Positions 16,421 through 24,911 of a stretch of DNA of 34,112 bases are shown one piece after another. The notes beneath the pieces were generated by a model. It was not told where the DNA came from and did not search any database. It saw only the letters and a program-made list of their open reading frames with translations. A program made the translations under genes and the position numbers. Each line of letters starts with the position of its first letter. Positions within the stretch are counted from its first letter, which is position 1. The stretch is from Peribacillus simplex (lineage in GTDB: Bacteria > Bacillota > Bacilli > Bacillales > DSM-1321): contig NZ_LNNH01000033.1 of the NCBI RefSeq assembly GCF_001542915.1, positions 1 to 34,112 of the forward strand, in the 5' to 3' direction.

Positions 16421-17140
16421 TCAATCAGGCTGACCGGCTTTCAGTTGTTCAAGCTCTTCGGCGGTCAATTCACGGTATTCACCAAGCTCAAGCTCCTCAT
16501 CGAGCTGCAGGCTTCCCATGGAGAGCCGCTTTAGGTAAACGACACGTTTGCCCACAGCCTCGAACATCCGCTTGACCTGATGGAACTTCCCTTCCATGAT
16601 CGTCAGCTCGATATCCGAGGTCAAACCTGATTTAAGGATATTCAATTCACCCGGTTTGGTTTCGTACCCGTCATCCAAGGTGACGCCGTTGCGGAATGCC
16701 TCAATATCCCGTTCCGTTACTTCGCCTTCAATGACCGCAAAATACGTTTTCGGGACGTGCTTCTTCGGGGAAAGCAGTTGATGAGCCAGCTTACCGTCAT
16801 TCGTGATCAGCAATAACCCTTCTGTATCTTTATCCAAACGGCCCACAGGAAATGGCTCGAATACCGAGTCCTCAGGCTCCAAGATGTCGATGACCGTCTC
16901 TTGGTGATTGTCTTCGGTAGCCGACAAGACGCCAGGCGGTTTATTCATCATTAGATAGATGAATTCCCTGTATTCTACCCGGTCACCATGGACCGTCACG
17001 ATTTCTGCATAAGGATCGACTTGTTCCTTCGGGTCCTTCAGCACCCGTTCATTGACCTTCACGGCACCTGATTTCAGGAGTTTCTTCACTTCTTTCCTGC
17101 TGCCATAACCAATATTGGATAATATCTTATCAATTCTCAT
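16421..17140 (-). CDS. ytzG: 16S rRNA pseudouridine synthase (RsuA family)
   Basis: This 239-residue RsuA/RluB-family enzyme isomerises a uridine of small-subunit rRNA. An S4 RNA-binding domain covers residues 1-48 (MRIDKILSNIGYGSRKEVKK). The catalytic domain has D103 in GRLDKDTEGLLLITNDG, preceded by MMNKPPGVLSAT. The C-terminal motif EGKFHQVKRMFEAVG is typical. AGGAGG precedes the ATG. It follows ytgP in the same direction, as in Bacillus subtilis, but a terminator at 17166-17199 separates them. The exact target uridine (U516 in the Escherichia coli enzyme) is family knowledge. Confidence 0.9.
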   Translation of the reverse strand: MRIDKILSNIGYGSRKEVKKLLKSGAVKVNERVLKDPKEQVDPYAEIVTVHGDRVEYREFIYLMMNKPPGVLSATEDNHQETVIDILEPEDSVFEPFPVGRLDKDTEGLLLITNDGKLAHQLLSPKKHVPKTYFAVIEGEVTERDIEAFRNGVTLDDGYETKPGELNILKSGLTSDIELTIMEGKFHQVKRMFEAVGKRVVYLKRLSMGSLQLDEELELGEYRELTAEELEQLKAGQPD

Positions 17141-17165
17141 CGTTTCCTCCTAAAGCCTTTTCAGT

Positions 17166-17199
17166 AAAAAGCCTTGCCCATTTTCATGACAGGCAAGGC
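17166..17199 (-). terminator. Terminator of ytgP
   Basis: GCCTTGCC and GGCAAGGC (17192-17199 with 17171-17178) form an 8-bp stem. On the minus strand it is followed by five T. Confidence 0.75.
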
Positions 17200-17258
17200 C
17201 AATATATGATATTTTGGGGATTCACTTACCAATACCCTTTTTTTTACACATCAAACGT

Positions 17259-18860
17259 TCATAAGCCTAACTTAGTCTTCAATCGATCGATTCGGCTTCC
17301 GAACAAGCGATGGGCCAGTTTGCTTTTCAAGGAAAGCGCCGCATAAATGAGCGCTCCGAAAATGGCACAAACGGCTACGATCAATATCGCCTGGAATCGC
17401 CCTTCGGTTGTAAGCCACAGCGATAATAAGCTGTTCATGCCCCATACTGCCAGTCCCATTATCATGGAAAATACAGTAATCAATACCGATCTTCTAATAG
17501 TAAGGCTGTAACGATATCCAGTAAAGTAGGTGATGACATACAAGTTCAGAACGACAGCTGCCAAGTAGCCGAATGCCGTGGCATAAACGGATCCTTCCGT
17601 TTCAAGCAACTTGATCATCGGGATATTCAAGCTCAATTTGATCAAAAAGCCTACAAGCAGGCTAAGCACCGTATATTTTTGCTGATTGATGCCTTGCAGA
17701 ATCGCCGCCGAAACGGAAAAAAGCGCAAACAAGATGGAAACGGGCGCATAAGCCTTCAGGACACTGATTCCAAGTGGATCATGGCTGTAGAAGGCACTAT
17801 AAATTGGATCCGCCAGTACCGACATGCCCACGACCGCCGGGATCGTAATGAACAATAAAATTTGGAAGGCTTGGTTCAGCTGGCGGTTCAACTCTTCCGA
17901 ATCCTCGCTGACATATGCCTTCGTCACCGAAGGAAGCAGCGCCATGGAAAACCCGGTTGCAAGCGTCATCGGAATCAAGACAAGCTTCTGGGCATACACA
18001 TTCAAGACCCCAAGGGCATCTTCTGCGACATGCTGCAACCCGATCGACGACATCGCCTTATTGAAAGACAACAAATCCGCAAACTGAAACATTGGCATTG
18101 CGATACCGACAAATATGAAAGGAATCGACGATAGAAATATTTCTTTATAGATTTCCTTCAGAGAAATCTCCATCGTCCCCCGGTCTTTCTCCATCAGGCT
18201 GTCCAAATAAGGTTTTTGTTTTTTCCAGTACCAAAATAACACCACTAACCCGCCGATTGCCCCGACCGTCGCCGCGAATGTGGCTACTTGGATGGCCCTC
18301 ACTAACTCCCCATCGAGGACATTCAAAACAACGTACACACCGGCCAAAAGGAACACGATGCGGACAATTTGTTCAATTACCTGAGATATGGCCGTTGGCT
18401 CCATCGCTTCATGACCTTGGAAGAAGCCGCGGATGATGCTCATGAACGGTACAAAGATCAAGGCGAAGCTGACTGCCCGTATGATCTCCGTGACATCCCT
18501 GACATCTTCCTTCTTTACACCAAATACTTCAGTAAACAGCGGGGCCATCGTATAGAGAACCAAAAAAGCGAGAAAACCGGTGACAGCCATCAATTTCAAG
18601 CTCGATTTGAATAGCTTCTCACCGACGGCGTATTCCTCGAGTGCATTATACTTCGAAATGAATTTAGAAACGGCAAGCGGCATTCCTGCCGTTGCAAAGC
18701 TGATGAAAATGGTATATGGTACGTATCCATATTGATAGAGGGTAGCCCCTTTATTCCCGACCATATGTTCAAATGGGATCACGTAAAATAAACCAAGAAC
18801 CTTGGAAATGATCGCTCCCAGCGTTAATATAAAAGCCCCTTTTAAAAACTTAGATGACAT
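17259..18860 (-). CDS. ytgP: Lipid II flippase candidate YtgP (MurJ/SpoVB family)
   Basis: This 533-residue polytopic membrane protein of the MATE-like polysaccharide exporter superfamily has about 14 hydrophobic helices. It opens with KGAFILTLGAIISKVLGLFY, the SpoVB/YtgP signature, and contains RGFFQGHEAMEPTAISQVIE typical of this branch. In Bacillus subtilis YtgP is the MurJ counterpart, moving lipid II across the membrane for peptidoglycan synthesis. GGAAGGG lies about 6 bp before the ATG. It is divergent from ytfP. The SpoVB paralogue has the same fold, but the neighbours ytzG and ytfP favour YtgP. Confidence 0.88.
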   Translation of the reverse strand: MSSKFLKGAFILTLGAIISKVLGLFYVIPFEHMVGNKGATLYQYGYVPYTIFISFATAGMPLAVSKFISKYNALEEYAVGEKLFKSSLKLMAVTGFLAFLVLYTMAPLFTEVFGVKKEDVRDVTEIIRAVSFALIFVPFMSIIRGFFQGHEAMEPTAISQVIEQIVRIVFLLAGVYVVLNVLDGELVRAIQVATFAATVGAIGGLVVLFWYWKKQKPYLDSLMEKDRGTMEISLKEIYKEIFLSSIPFIFVGIAMPMFQFADLLSFNKAMSSIGLQHVAEDALGVLNVYAQKLVLIPMTLATGFSMALLPSVTKAYVSEDSEELNRQLNQAFQILLFITIPAVVGMSVLADPIYSAFYSHDPLGISVLKAYAPVSILFALFSVSAAILQGINQQKYTVLSLLVGFLIKLSLNIPMIKLLETEGSVYATAFGYLAAVVLNLYVITYFTGYRYSLTIRRSVLITVFSMIMGLAVWGMNSLLSLWLTTEGRFQAILIVAVCAIFGALIYAALSLKSKLAHRLFGSRIDRLKTKLGL

Positions 18861-19026
18861 CTAATCCCTTCCTGCCTCTGTCAGTTACGTTTTACACGCT
18901 CTTTATCTTATCATATTAACGTATTTTTTCTATAGAAAACTACACTCAAGTTTATCGTTTTCGAAGATAATACACAAACAAATAATTCCTTTTTTTCTAC
19001 ATTCGCAATTCTTAGGGCTCTTGCTA

Positions 19027-19032
19027 TATAAT
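19027..19032 (+). promoter_or_regulatory. Candidate -10 box of ytfP
   Basis: TATAAT lies 34 bp before the chosen TTG start. No clear -35 box is visible. It lies within the frame that would start at 19021, which argues against that longer start. Confidence 0.4.
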
Positions 19033-19065
19033 GAAGGGACTGAAAATGATAAAGTGGTGATCAAT

Positions 19066-20331
19066 TTGAAATATGATGTAGTGGTAATTGGCGGGGGCCC
19101 CTCCGGTTTAATGGCAGCAATTGCAGCCGGGGAAAAAGGTGCCCAAGTCTTGTTAGTGGATAAAGGCGAGAAGCTTGGCAGGAAACTTGCCATCTCGGGC
19201 GGCGGACGCTGCAACGTGACGAACAGGCTCTCAATCGATGAAATCATTCAGCACATCCCTGGTAACGGGCGATTCTTATATAGTGCTTTCTCGGAATTCA
19301 ACAATGAGGACATCATTCAATTCTTTGAAAAATTGGGCGTTGCCCTTAAAGAAGAGGACCATGGCCGGATGTTCCCGGTCAACGATAAAGCGCAAAGCGT
19401 CGTGGATGCCCTGCTGACGCGCCTATCGAATCTGAAGGTAACGATTTACAAGAACTCCCCAGTTGCCGAGGTTCTCTATGAAAATGGAAAAACAAGCGGA
19501 GTCCGGCTGAAAGATGGCCAAACCGTTGACACAGATGCGGTCGTGATTGCCGTTGGCGGTAAATCGGTTCCCCACACCGGATCAACCGGTGATGGCTATG
19601 CTTGGGCCAGAAAAGCGGGGCATACGATTACCGAGCTGTTCCCGACTGAAGTTCCCATCTTAAGCGACGAACCCTTCATTAAGGCGCGAACGCTGCAAGG
19701 CCTGGCACTTCGGGATGTTTCGCTAAGCGTGCTCAACCCAAAAGGCAAGACCCTGATTACACACCAAATGGATATGCTCTTCACCCATTTTGGCGTATCC
19801 GGCCCAGCTGTCCTAAGATGCAGCCAATTCGTCGTGAAAGCGATGAAAAAGTGGAACCTCTCGGAAGTGACCATGAAACTCGATGCCCTTCCCAATCGAA
19901 ACAAAGAAGAAGTCTTTCAAGACATCATGAAGGAAATCAAGGCAGAACCAAAAAAAGCGATCAAAAATACGTTAAAAGGTATCGTCCCGGAACGATACCT
20001 CCACTTCCTGCTTGAACGCAGCGGCATCGACCTTCAAGAGCAAGGAGCGACGATTTCAAATGAGAAAATCCGCCGCTTTGCCGAGCTTTGCAAGGACTTC
20101 CAATTTGGCGTGCACGGCACCCAGCCGCTGGAAAAGGCCTTCGTCACCGGCGGAGGCGTATCCGTCAAGGAAATCCATCCGAAAGAAATGTCCTCCAAGC
20201 TAATGGCTGGACTGTACTTCTGCGGTGAAATCCTGGACATACACGGTTACACTGGAGGCTACAACATCACCTCGGCCTTAGTTACCGGAAGACTAGCCGG
20301 AATGAATGCCGCGATACATGCCCGTACATGA
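19066..20331 (+). CDS. ytfP: HI0933-like flavoprotein YtfP
   Basis: This 421-residue NAD(P)/FAD-dependent oxidoreductase is of the HI0933/BaiN family. The N-terminal FAD-binding motif is [21 protein letters not shown], followed by [16 protein letters not shown], a hallmark of the family. The C-terminal FAD motif is [21 protein letters not shown] chose TTG at 19066 because AAAGTGGTGATC, close to a full anti-ribosomal match, lies just upstream. The longer frame at 19021 contains the putative -10 box. The substrate is unknown; BaiN in gut bacteria reduces bile-acid intermediates, which need not apply here. It is divergent from ytgP, as in related Bacillus. Confidence 0.88.
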   Translation: MKYDVVVIGGGPSGLMAAIAAGEKGAQVLLVDKGEKLGRKLAISGGGRCNVTNRLSIDEIIQHIPGNGRFLYSAFSEFNNEDIIQFFEKLGVALKEEDHGRMFPVNDKAQSVVDALLTRLSNLKVTIYKNSPVAEVLYENGKTSGVRLKDGQTVDTDAVVIAVGGKSVPHTGSTGDGYAWARKAGHTITELFPTEVPILSDEPFIKARTLQGLALRDVSLSVLNPKGKTLITHQMDMLFTHFGVSGPAVLRCSQFVVKAMKKWNLSEVTMKLDALPNRNKEEVFQDIMKEIKAEPKKAIKNTLKGIVPERYLHFLLERSGIDLQEQGATISNEKIRRFAELCKDFQFGVHGTQPLEKAFVTGGGVSVKEIHPKEMSSKLMAGLYFCGEILDIHGYTGGYNITSALVTGRLAGMNAAIHART

Positions 20332-20341
20332 CCTAATAACC

Positions 20342-20371
20342 AGGCTGATCCAATCGGATCAGCCTTTCTTT
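20342..20371 (+). terminator. Terminator of ytfP
   Basis: AGGCTGATCC (20342-20351) pairs with GGATCAGCCT (20356-20365) around AATC, followed by a T-rich tail. Confidence 0.85.
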
Positions 20372-20438
20372 ATGTATGATTTCTTTATTGGCCACTCATT
20401 CAGTGTTTGTCCGGAGAATAATTCGGCAAACAATCCGG

Positions 20439-20800
20439 TTTTTGGGCCGTCTACACACTTTTCCGGCCGACTCCACACTTTTGGGGCCGGCTTCACACTT
20501 TTTCCGACCAACTCCACACTTTTTGGGCCGACTCTACGCTTTTTCGGCCGACTCTATACTTTTTCGACCCACTTCACACTTTTTTCGGCCGACTCCGCCC
20601 TTTTTCCGACCGTCTCCTCCCTTTTTCCGGCCGACTCCACACTTTTTGGGCCAGCTTCACATTTTTTCGGCCGACTTCACACTTTTCCGACCGACTCCGC
20701 CTGTTTTCCGGCTGACTTCGCACTTTTTCCGGCCGGCTCCACACTTTTTCGGCCGACTCTGCCCTTTTTCCGGCCGACTCCGCACTTTTTCCGACCGACT
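20439..20800. repeat. Degenerate tandem array of about 18 units, 20-21 bp each
   Basis: The unit is close to TTTTTCCGGCCGACTCCACAC and is repeated head to tail without spacers. Unit length is only 20 or 21 bp; variation is mostly in the number of T and in the last bases. Most units hold a GGCCG or CGGCCG palindrome next to a T run. Open frames of 166 and 176 codons cross the array only because the repeats lack stop codons. The array lies between the ytfP terminator and the convergent alkyltransferase-like gene. Confidence 0.88.
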
Positions 20801-20814
20801 GCCTTCATTCACTT

Positions 20815-21141
20815 TCATTCGTTTAGTTCTGGATGATGGCGATAAGCTTCGAGGTCGATCGTATTACGGTTTGTGAATGTGATGCCTTCGCTTTCCAGCA
20901 TGATTTTCTGGTGTTCGGCTGCGCCTTCTGCTTTTATGCCGATTTCTCCTTTTGAATTGATTACCCGATGCCAAGGAAGATGATGTTTTTTACTGCTCGA
21001 ATGCAGGATCCTTACGACCTGTCTTGCACCGCGGGCGCTTCCAGCAAGCTGTCCAATCTGACCATATGTCATCACCTTACCTGGAGGGATTTTTTGTATG
21101 ATCTTAATTACCCGTTCTGTAAAACTTTCCAAATGACTCAC
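20815..21141 (-). CDS. Alkyltransferase-like protein (ATL)
   Basis: This 108-residue protein of the O6-alkylguanine alkyltransferase fold has Trp where the acceptor Cys should be: LPWHRVINSKGEIG instead of PCHRV, at W57. The recognition region is intact (VMTYGQIGQLAGSARGARQV with the arginine finger). It therefore cannot dealkylate DNA. ATL proteins bind O6-alkylguanine and hand the lesion to nucleotide excision repair. There is no N-terminal RNase H-like domain, as is normal for ATLs. A GGGGTGAG stretch precedes the ATG. The true methyltransferase AdaB is 6.7 kb away. Confidence 0.92.
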   Translation of the reverse strand: MSHLESFTERVIKIIQKIPPGKVMTYGQIGQLAGSARGARQVVRILHSSSKKHHLPWHRVINSKGEIGIKAEGAAEHQKIMLESEGITFTNRNTIDLEAYRHHPELNE

Positions 21142-21672
21142 CCCTTTTTTATCTGTTCGCTAACACCGTCATTTTCCCATCGGTTATGATCAGGCTGGAT
21201 AACGCGTAAGTCACCCTGCAATCATCGTTCTTTTTTCGCACTGACCTGATCGTCATGGCCCACTCAACATTCCCCAGGCAGGGATGCCGCAATCCGTTTA
21301 AACTTTTCCAAATGCTTAACCAAAGTCTACAAACGGCAAAACAATAATAATCAAAATTTATTACTAAAATGCGTTTGCTTCTCATTTAAATGATGCGGTC
21401 ATTTAGAATAGGGTCCCCCTGTTCTATTCCTGGTGTAATGAGTACTTCCTCATATTCAATAGAGCAGTCCAAGGTTCGGCGTTTTTCCGCAGGTGTCCCA
21501 ATGGAATCTTCTTTTTACGCCGTCCGCATTATGTATTACCGATAACTTTATCATTAATGGCCGTTTTGTAAAATTCATAGAAGGGTGTGATTAGTTTTTC
21601 CCCCTAGATAAAAACGGAAGGGTGAGGCTGCCTTAAGTCTGATCCTTTCATGGTCATAGGCAGCCTCCCATT
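21142..21672. other. 530-bp gap without a convincing gene
   Basis: A 78-codon minus-strand frame (21385-21149) has no ribosome binding site and no family features I recognise. No repeat or promoter stands out apart from the hairpin at 21624-21667. The stretch may hold decayed sequence. Confidence 0.4.
21608..21667 (-). terminator. Possible terminator of the Tyr-rich mini-protein gene
   Basis: GAGGCTGCCT (21624-21633) and AGGCAGCCTC (21658-21667) are perfect 10-base arms with a 24-base loop. The minus-strand T run begins about nine bases after the stem, which is atypical. Confidence 0.4.
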
Positions 21673-21843
21673 TCATATCACCGGGTAATATGGCTCATAG
21701 CGCGGGTTATAATAATAGGGGGGCCTTGAGCCGATGAGCGGCAATACAAAGGCATAGGGATTGGAATCATATAATACCTCCACTTTTTCATCCGAGTGTT
21801 CGACCAATAGCAACTTCACTTGTTCACTGTAATAATACGGCAT
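21673..21843 (-). CDS. Tyr/Pro-rich mini-protein, 56 residues
   Basis: I do not recognise a family. The start at 21843 has GGAGG 7 bp upstream. The protein begins [20 protein letters not shown] and ends [17 protein letters not shown], with 11 Tyr in 56 residues. Such tyrosine- and proline-rich tails are seen in small spore-coat or spore-associated proteins of Bacillus, but that is only analogy. A longer frame reaches 21915 but lacks a ribosome binding site. It is divergent from the SDR gene. Confidence 0.6.
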   Translation of the reverse strand: MPYYYSEQVKLLLVEHSDEKVEVLYDSNPYAFVLPLIGSRPPYYYNPRYEPYYPVI

Positions 21844-22000
21844 ATCGAGGCCTCCAAAAACTTTTTTTCTTCCCTTCAGCATATTCGAACGAAACGGCAA
21901 CGAGCCCGTACCCACTCGTTTAGTTCCATATCAGCATGCACGGCATTTGCCTAGTCAACATACAGTAAACCGACTAATTTCTTTTTTAGGAGGACTCTTC

Positions 22001-22930
22001 ATGACAGAAGGCAAGAAAAAGCAACCATCCCAAAAAGGCTATCCCCTTCAGCCGAATTATGGAAAAATCACTCGTTATCAAGATGTGCCGATTACCGTTC
22101 CGGAGCAACGCCAATTTCGCCAGCCTGGTGTAGAAAAGTTCATGGTGCCACGGCCCATCATCGAAAATCCCGATTATAAAGGGAGCGGGAAATTGACGGG
22201 CAAGGTTGCCTTGATAACGGGCGGTGACAGCGGGATCGGTGCTGCAGCTGCGATTGCTTTCGCTAAAGAAGGTGCAGATGTTTCCATCGCTTATTTGGAT
22301 GAGCATGAAGATGCAGAACGAACCAAGTCGAGGATTGAAGAGCTAGGACAGCGTTGCCTGCTGCTTCCTGGAGACTTAAGGGATAAGCAGCAATGCATCG
22401 ATATCGTTAAAGACACCATTGATGCATTTGGAAAGCTGGATATTCTTTGCAACCACGTGGGCATTCAATTCCAGCAATTAAGCTTGCTTGATATTACCGA
22501 TGAGCAATTCGATGACACCTTTAAAGTGAATATTTATTCCCACTTCTACACGACCCGGGCAGCCCTGCCGCATTTACAGGCAGGAGCCTCCATCATTAAT
22601 ACCTCTTCCGTCGTGACGTTCAATGGAAACAAGCAATTGATTGATTACACAGCGACCAAGGGCGCCAATATCGGCTTTACCCGGGCATTGGCAAACAGCC
22701 TCGTCGCCCAAGGGATCCGGGTGAATGCCATTGCGCCTGGAAGGTTTTGGACGCCGCTCATCCCGGCAAGTTTCTCTGCCGACGAAGTCACACAAGTCCA
22801 GAACCCGATGGAGCGTCAAGGCCAGCCATTTGAACTGGCCCCAACCTTTGTCTACCTGGCTTCCGATGATTCCCGTTTTGTGACAGGACAAACACTTCAT
22901 GTCAACGGCGGGGAAGCGACATCATCCTGA
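22001..22930 (+). CDS. SDR-family oxidoreductase (YhdF/YdaD-like)
   Basis: This 309-residue short-chain dehydrogenase has the roughly 65-residue N-terminal extension typical of the Bacillus YhdF/YdaD/YhxC group ([14 protein letters not shown] and [19 protein letters not shown]). The cofactor motif is TGGDSGIG (73-80). Catalytic residues are S203, Y216 and K220 ([15 protein letters not shown]). The usual NNAG motif reads CNHVGI at 150-155, an uncommon variant. I chose ATG at 22001, with AGGAGG about 7 bp upstream. The C-terminus [10 protein letters not shown] is standard. The substrate is unknown; relatives in Bacillus are general-stress genes, though I see no clear sigma-B promoter here. Confidence 0.85.
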   Translation: MTEGKKKQPSQKGYPLQPNYGKITRYQDVPITVPEQRQFRQPGVEKFMVPRPIIENPDYKGSGKLTGKVALITGGDSGIGAAAAIAFAKEGADVSIAYLDEHEDAERTKSRIEELGQRCLLLPGDLRDKQQCIDIVKDTIDAFGKLDILCNHVGIQFQQLSLLDITDEQFDDTFKVNIYSHFYTTRAALPHLQAGASIINTSSVVTFNGNKQLIDYTATKGANIGFTRALANSLVAQGIRVNAIAPGRFWTPLIPASFSADEVTQVQNPMERQGQPFELAPTFVYLASDDSRFVTGQTLHVNGGEATSS

Positions 22931-22949
22931 CATCCGCTTAATGGGTACG

Positions 22950-22995
22950 AAAAAAAGACTACCTTGGTTTGCCACTATCCAGCAAAAGGTAGTCT
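22950..22995 (-). terminator. Terminator of cse60
   Basis: The 10-base arms at 22956-22965 and 22986-22995 (AGACTACCTT and AAGGTAGTCT) pair. On the minus strand they are followed by a run of T. Confidence 0.8.
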
Positions 22996-23021
22996 GCCCT
23001 ATCGGTATATGTCCGAACGCG

Positions 23022-23207
23022 TTATTTTTTCTTATAAATGATCATCGCGCTGAAGCAGTAGATTTGCTCTTCTTCATCTTCCCCAGTAGTGGCAACATTG
23101 TATTTAATGTCGACGATTTGATTTTCCCGGATGTCTTCCAGGAAAACATTCATTTCATCCTCTAGGTCCTTCTCGTGCTCATAATCGAATAATTTAACTT
23201 GGATCAT
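23022..23207 (-). CDS. cse60: Sporulation protein Cse60
   Basis: This 61-residue protein matches the Cse60 family: MIQVKLFDYEHEKDLEDEMN at the start, VDIKYNVATTGEDEEEQIYC and FSAMIIYKK at the end. In Bacillus subtilis it is made in the mother cell under sigma-E during sporulation; its role is unknown. GGGGAG precedes the ATG by about 6 bp. A sigma-E promoter could not be identified with confidence. It is evidence that the organism is a spore former. Confidence 0.88.
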   Translation of the reverse strand: MIQVKLFDYEHEKDLEDEMNVFLEDIRENQIVDIKYNVATTGEDEEEQIYCFSAMIIYKKK

Positions 23208-23272
23208 CGGCTCTCCCCGCCCTTTTTACTATAATGATAGATATTGTGCAGGATGCCCATTTCCCAAGAAAT

Positions 23273-24355
23273 TTATACATGCTTTATGTGTATAGTCGAT
23301 AACAGCGCAACCACTTCAGTCCCAACATCTACCGTTGTAGCTGTCCCGCCCATATCCGGAGTCAGTGCCTTCTTATCGACCATCACCTGTTCGATCACGT
23401 CCAACACGTTCGCACCCCAACCTTCATGCCCAAAGAAATCAAGTATTTGGCTGGCGGACCATATGGCGGCAAGAGGGTTGGCGATGCCTTTATGGGCAAT
23501 GTCCGGAGCTGAGCCGTGAATCGGTTCGAACATCGAGGGATAAATCCGCTCCGGATTTAAATTGGCGCCTGCCGCAAGGCCCATCCCGCCTGCAATGGCA
23601 GCCCCCAGATCCGTGATGATGTCACCAAATAAATTGGAGGTGACGACGATTTGGAATCGCTCAGGCTGTTTGACAAAATACATGCTCGCCGCATCGACCA
23701 AATAAGATTTCGTTTCCACATCAGGATACTCTCTTCCAACCTCTTCGAATACCTGATCCCAAAAAACCATGGAATAGTTCAAGGCATTGGCTTTGCTTAT
23801 ACTTGTTAGGCTTTTCCCCATTTTGCGTGCCAGCTCATAGGCATAGCGAATGATCCGCTCCGTTCCTTTTCGTGAAAAAACTCCCGTTTGCAGGACGACT
23901 TCCTCCGGCTTGCCTCTAAAAAGCCAATCCCCGGCCCCGGAATATTCCCCTTCGCTATTTTCACGGATGACGACCATATCGATTTGGTCACGAGTCACGT
24001 CCTTTAACGGACATGGCGCACCTTGAAGCAGTCTGACGGGGCGAACGTTCACGTACTGATCGAATTGCTTCCTGATTTTCAGCAGCAGCTCACGTAATGA
24101 AATATGATCCGGCACCCCAGGATACCCGACCGCCCCAAGGTACACGGCATCAAATTTCTGCAATTGTTCCAGGCCATCCTCCGGCATCATTGTACCGTGC
24201 TCCAGATAATACTCACACCCCCAAGGGAAATGAGTAAACTCGAAGGAAAAACCCCCTGCAATCCGAGCCACCGCTTCAAGGACCTTCACGCCCTCCTCAA
24301 TCACTTCGGGCCCTATACCGTCTCCTGCAATGACTGCTATTTTATGAACACTCAT
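23273..24355 (-). CDS. Tartrate/D-malate dehydrogenase (isopropylmalate dehydrogenase family)
   Basis: This 360-residue beta-decarboxylating dehydrogenase begins [20 protein letters not shown]. It carries [13 protein letters not shown], the form of the substrate loop found in tartrate/D-malate dehydrogenases (YcsA/DmlA) rather than LeuB. The metal-binding and NAD motifs are [20 protein letters not shown] and [21 protein letters not shown] chose ATG at 24355, with GGAGCGGAGG just upstream; a 45-codon extension to 24490 overlaps the preceding terminator and lacks family similarity. It probably oxidises D-malate or tartrate with NAD+ and Mn2+/Mg2+. It is monocistronic, and exact substrate preference cannot be read by eye. 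Confidence 0.87.
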   Translation of the reverse strand: MSVHKIAVIAGDGIGPEVIEEGVKVLEAVARIAGGFSFEFTHFPWGCEYYLEHGTMMPEDGLEQLQKFDAVYLGAVGYPGVPDHISLRELLLKIRKQFDQYVNVRPVRLLQGAPCPLKDVTRDQIDMVVIRENSEGEYSGAGDWLFRGKPEEVVLQTGVFSRKGTERIIRYAYELARKMGKSLTSISKANALNYSMVFWDQVFEEVGREYPDVETKSYLVDAASMYFVKQPERFQIVVTSNLFGDIITDLGAAIAGGMGLAAGANLNPERIYPSMFEPIHGSAPDIAHKGIANPLAAIWSASQILDFFGHEGWGANVLDVIEQVMVDKKALTPDMGGTATTVDVGTEVVALLSTIHIKHV

Positions 24356-24439
24356 TTCCTCCGCTCCTTTTTTATCGAAATTTTCTGATTTATCACCACT
24401 CATTTTAACATATTCCTTCTGCATCCCCTGTTCAATCCT

Positions 24440-24467
24440 AAAAAGGGCCTGCGAATATTCGCAGGCC
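24440..24467 (-). terminator. Terminator of the rhodanese gene
   Basis: A perfect 22-base palindrome at 24446-24467 (arms GGCCTGCGAAT) is followed on the minus strand by five T, 20 bp beyond the rhodanese stop. Confidence 0.85.
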
Positions 24468-24486
24468 TTGTATTTCAAGGGCATAT

Positions 24487-24798
24487 TCACTTAACGATGA
24501 CTTCGCCGTCCCATTCCAGCATTCCGCCAACCATGTTTGCCACTTTATAGCCTTGTTCCTGCAGATAATGGCAGACATTTTCACTGCGGCGCCCTGACCG
24601 GCAAATGAAAATATATTCCTTTTCTTTATCGAAGTAATCAAGGTTCGCCGGGATATCATTCATGCGGATATGCTTGGCGCCTTCGATCATCCCTTCCTGC
24701 ACTTCTTCGTCCTCACGAACATCGACAAGTTCCAGCGCTTCGCCGGCCTCTACCTTAGCTTCCACTTCTTCGGTTGTAACGATTTTGATTTCTTCCAT
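24487..24798 (-). CDS. Single-domain rhodanese (YtwF-like)
   Basis: This 103-residue rhodanese domain has the active-site loop ICRSGRRS with C66, the persulfide-carrying cysteine, preceded by VDVREDEEVQEGMIEGAKHI. It could act as a thiosulfate sulfurtransferase or sulfur carrier; physiological partners are unknown. I chose ATG at 24798 because GAGGTG stands 6 bp upstream; the in-frame ATG at 24807 is inside that site. The length matches what I recall of Bacillus subtilis YtwF. The gene has its own terminator. Confidence 0.88.
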   Translation of the reverse strand: MEEIKIVTTEEVEAKVEAGEALELVDVREDEEVQEGMIEGAKHIRMNDIPANLDYFDKEKEYIFICRSGRRSENVCHYLQEQGYKVANMVGGMLEWDGEVIVK

Positions 24799-24911
24799 AA
24801 TTAGCACCTCGAATTATCGTTTGTTTTATCTCTCTCATTATAACAAAATTCCTTACTTTTAAGGAAGCCATTCAACCGGTCCAAGAAACAAGCCCTCTCT
24901 CTACTGACAGG

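Noticed and set aside
17259..18860. Stage V sporulation protein SpoVB
   Set aside because: Same superfamily, but the conserved neighbours ytzG and ytfP mark the YtgP branch.
20439..20800. CRISPR array
   Set aside because: Units are contiguous and degenerate, with no unique spacers of constant length and no cas genes nearby.
20306..20876. Two long plus-strand open frames (166 and 176 codons) rich in FGRLHTF/FRPTPHF-like repeats
   Set aside because: They run across the 20-21-bp tandem array in different frames, lack ribosome binding sites and change frame with every 20-bp unit; openness comes from the stop-free repeat.
21149..21385. 78-codon minus-strand frame upstream of the ATL gene
   Set aside because: No ribosome binding site and no recognisable family; it may be remnant sequence but cannot be supported.
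23557..23739. Short frames within dehydrogenase, phosphotransferase and transporter genes
   Set aside because: They are shadows of strongly supported genes on the same or opposite strand, without ribosome binding sites.
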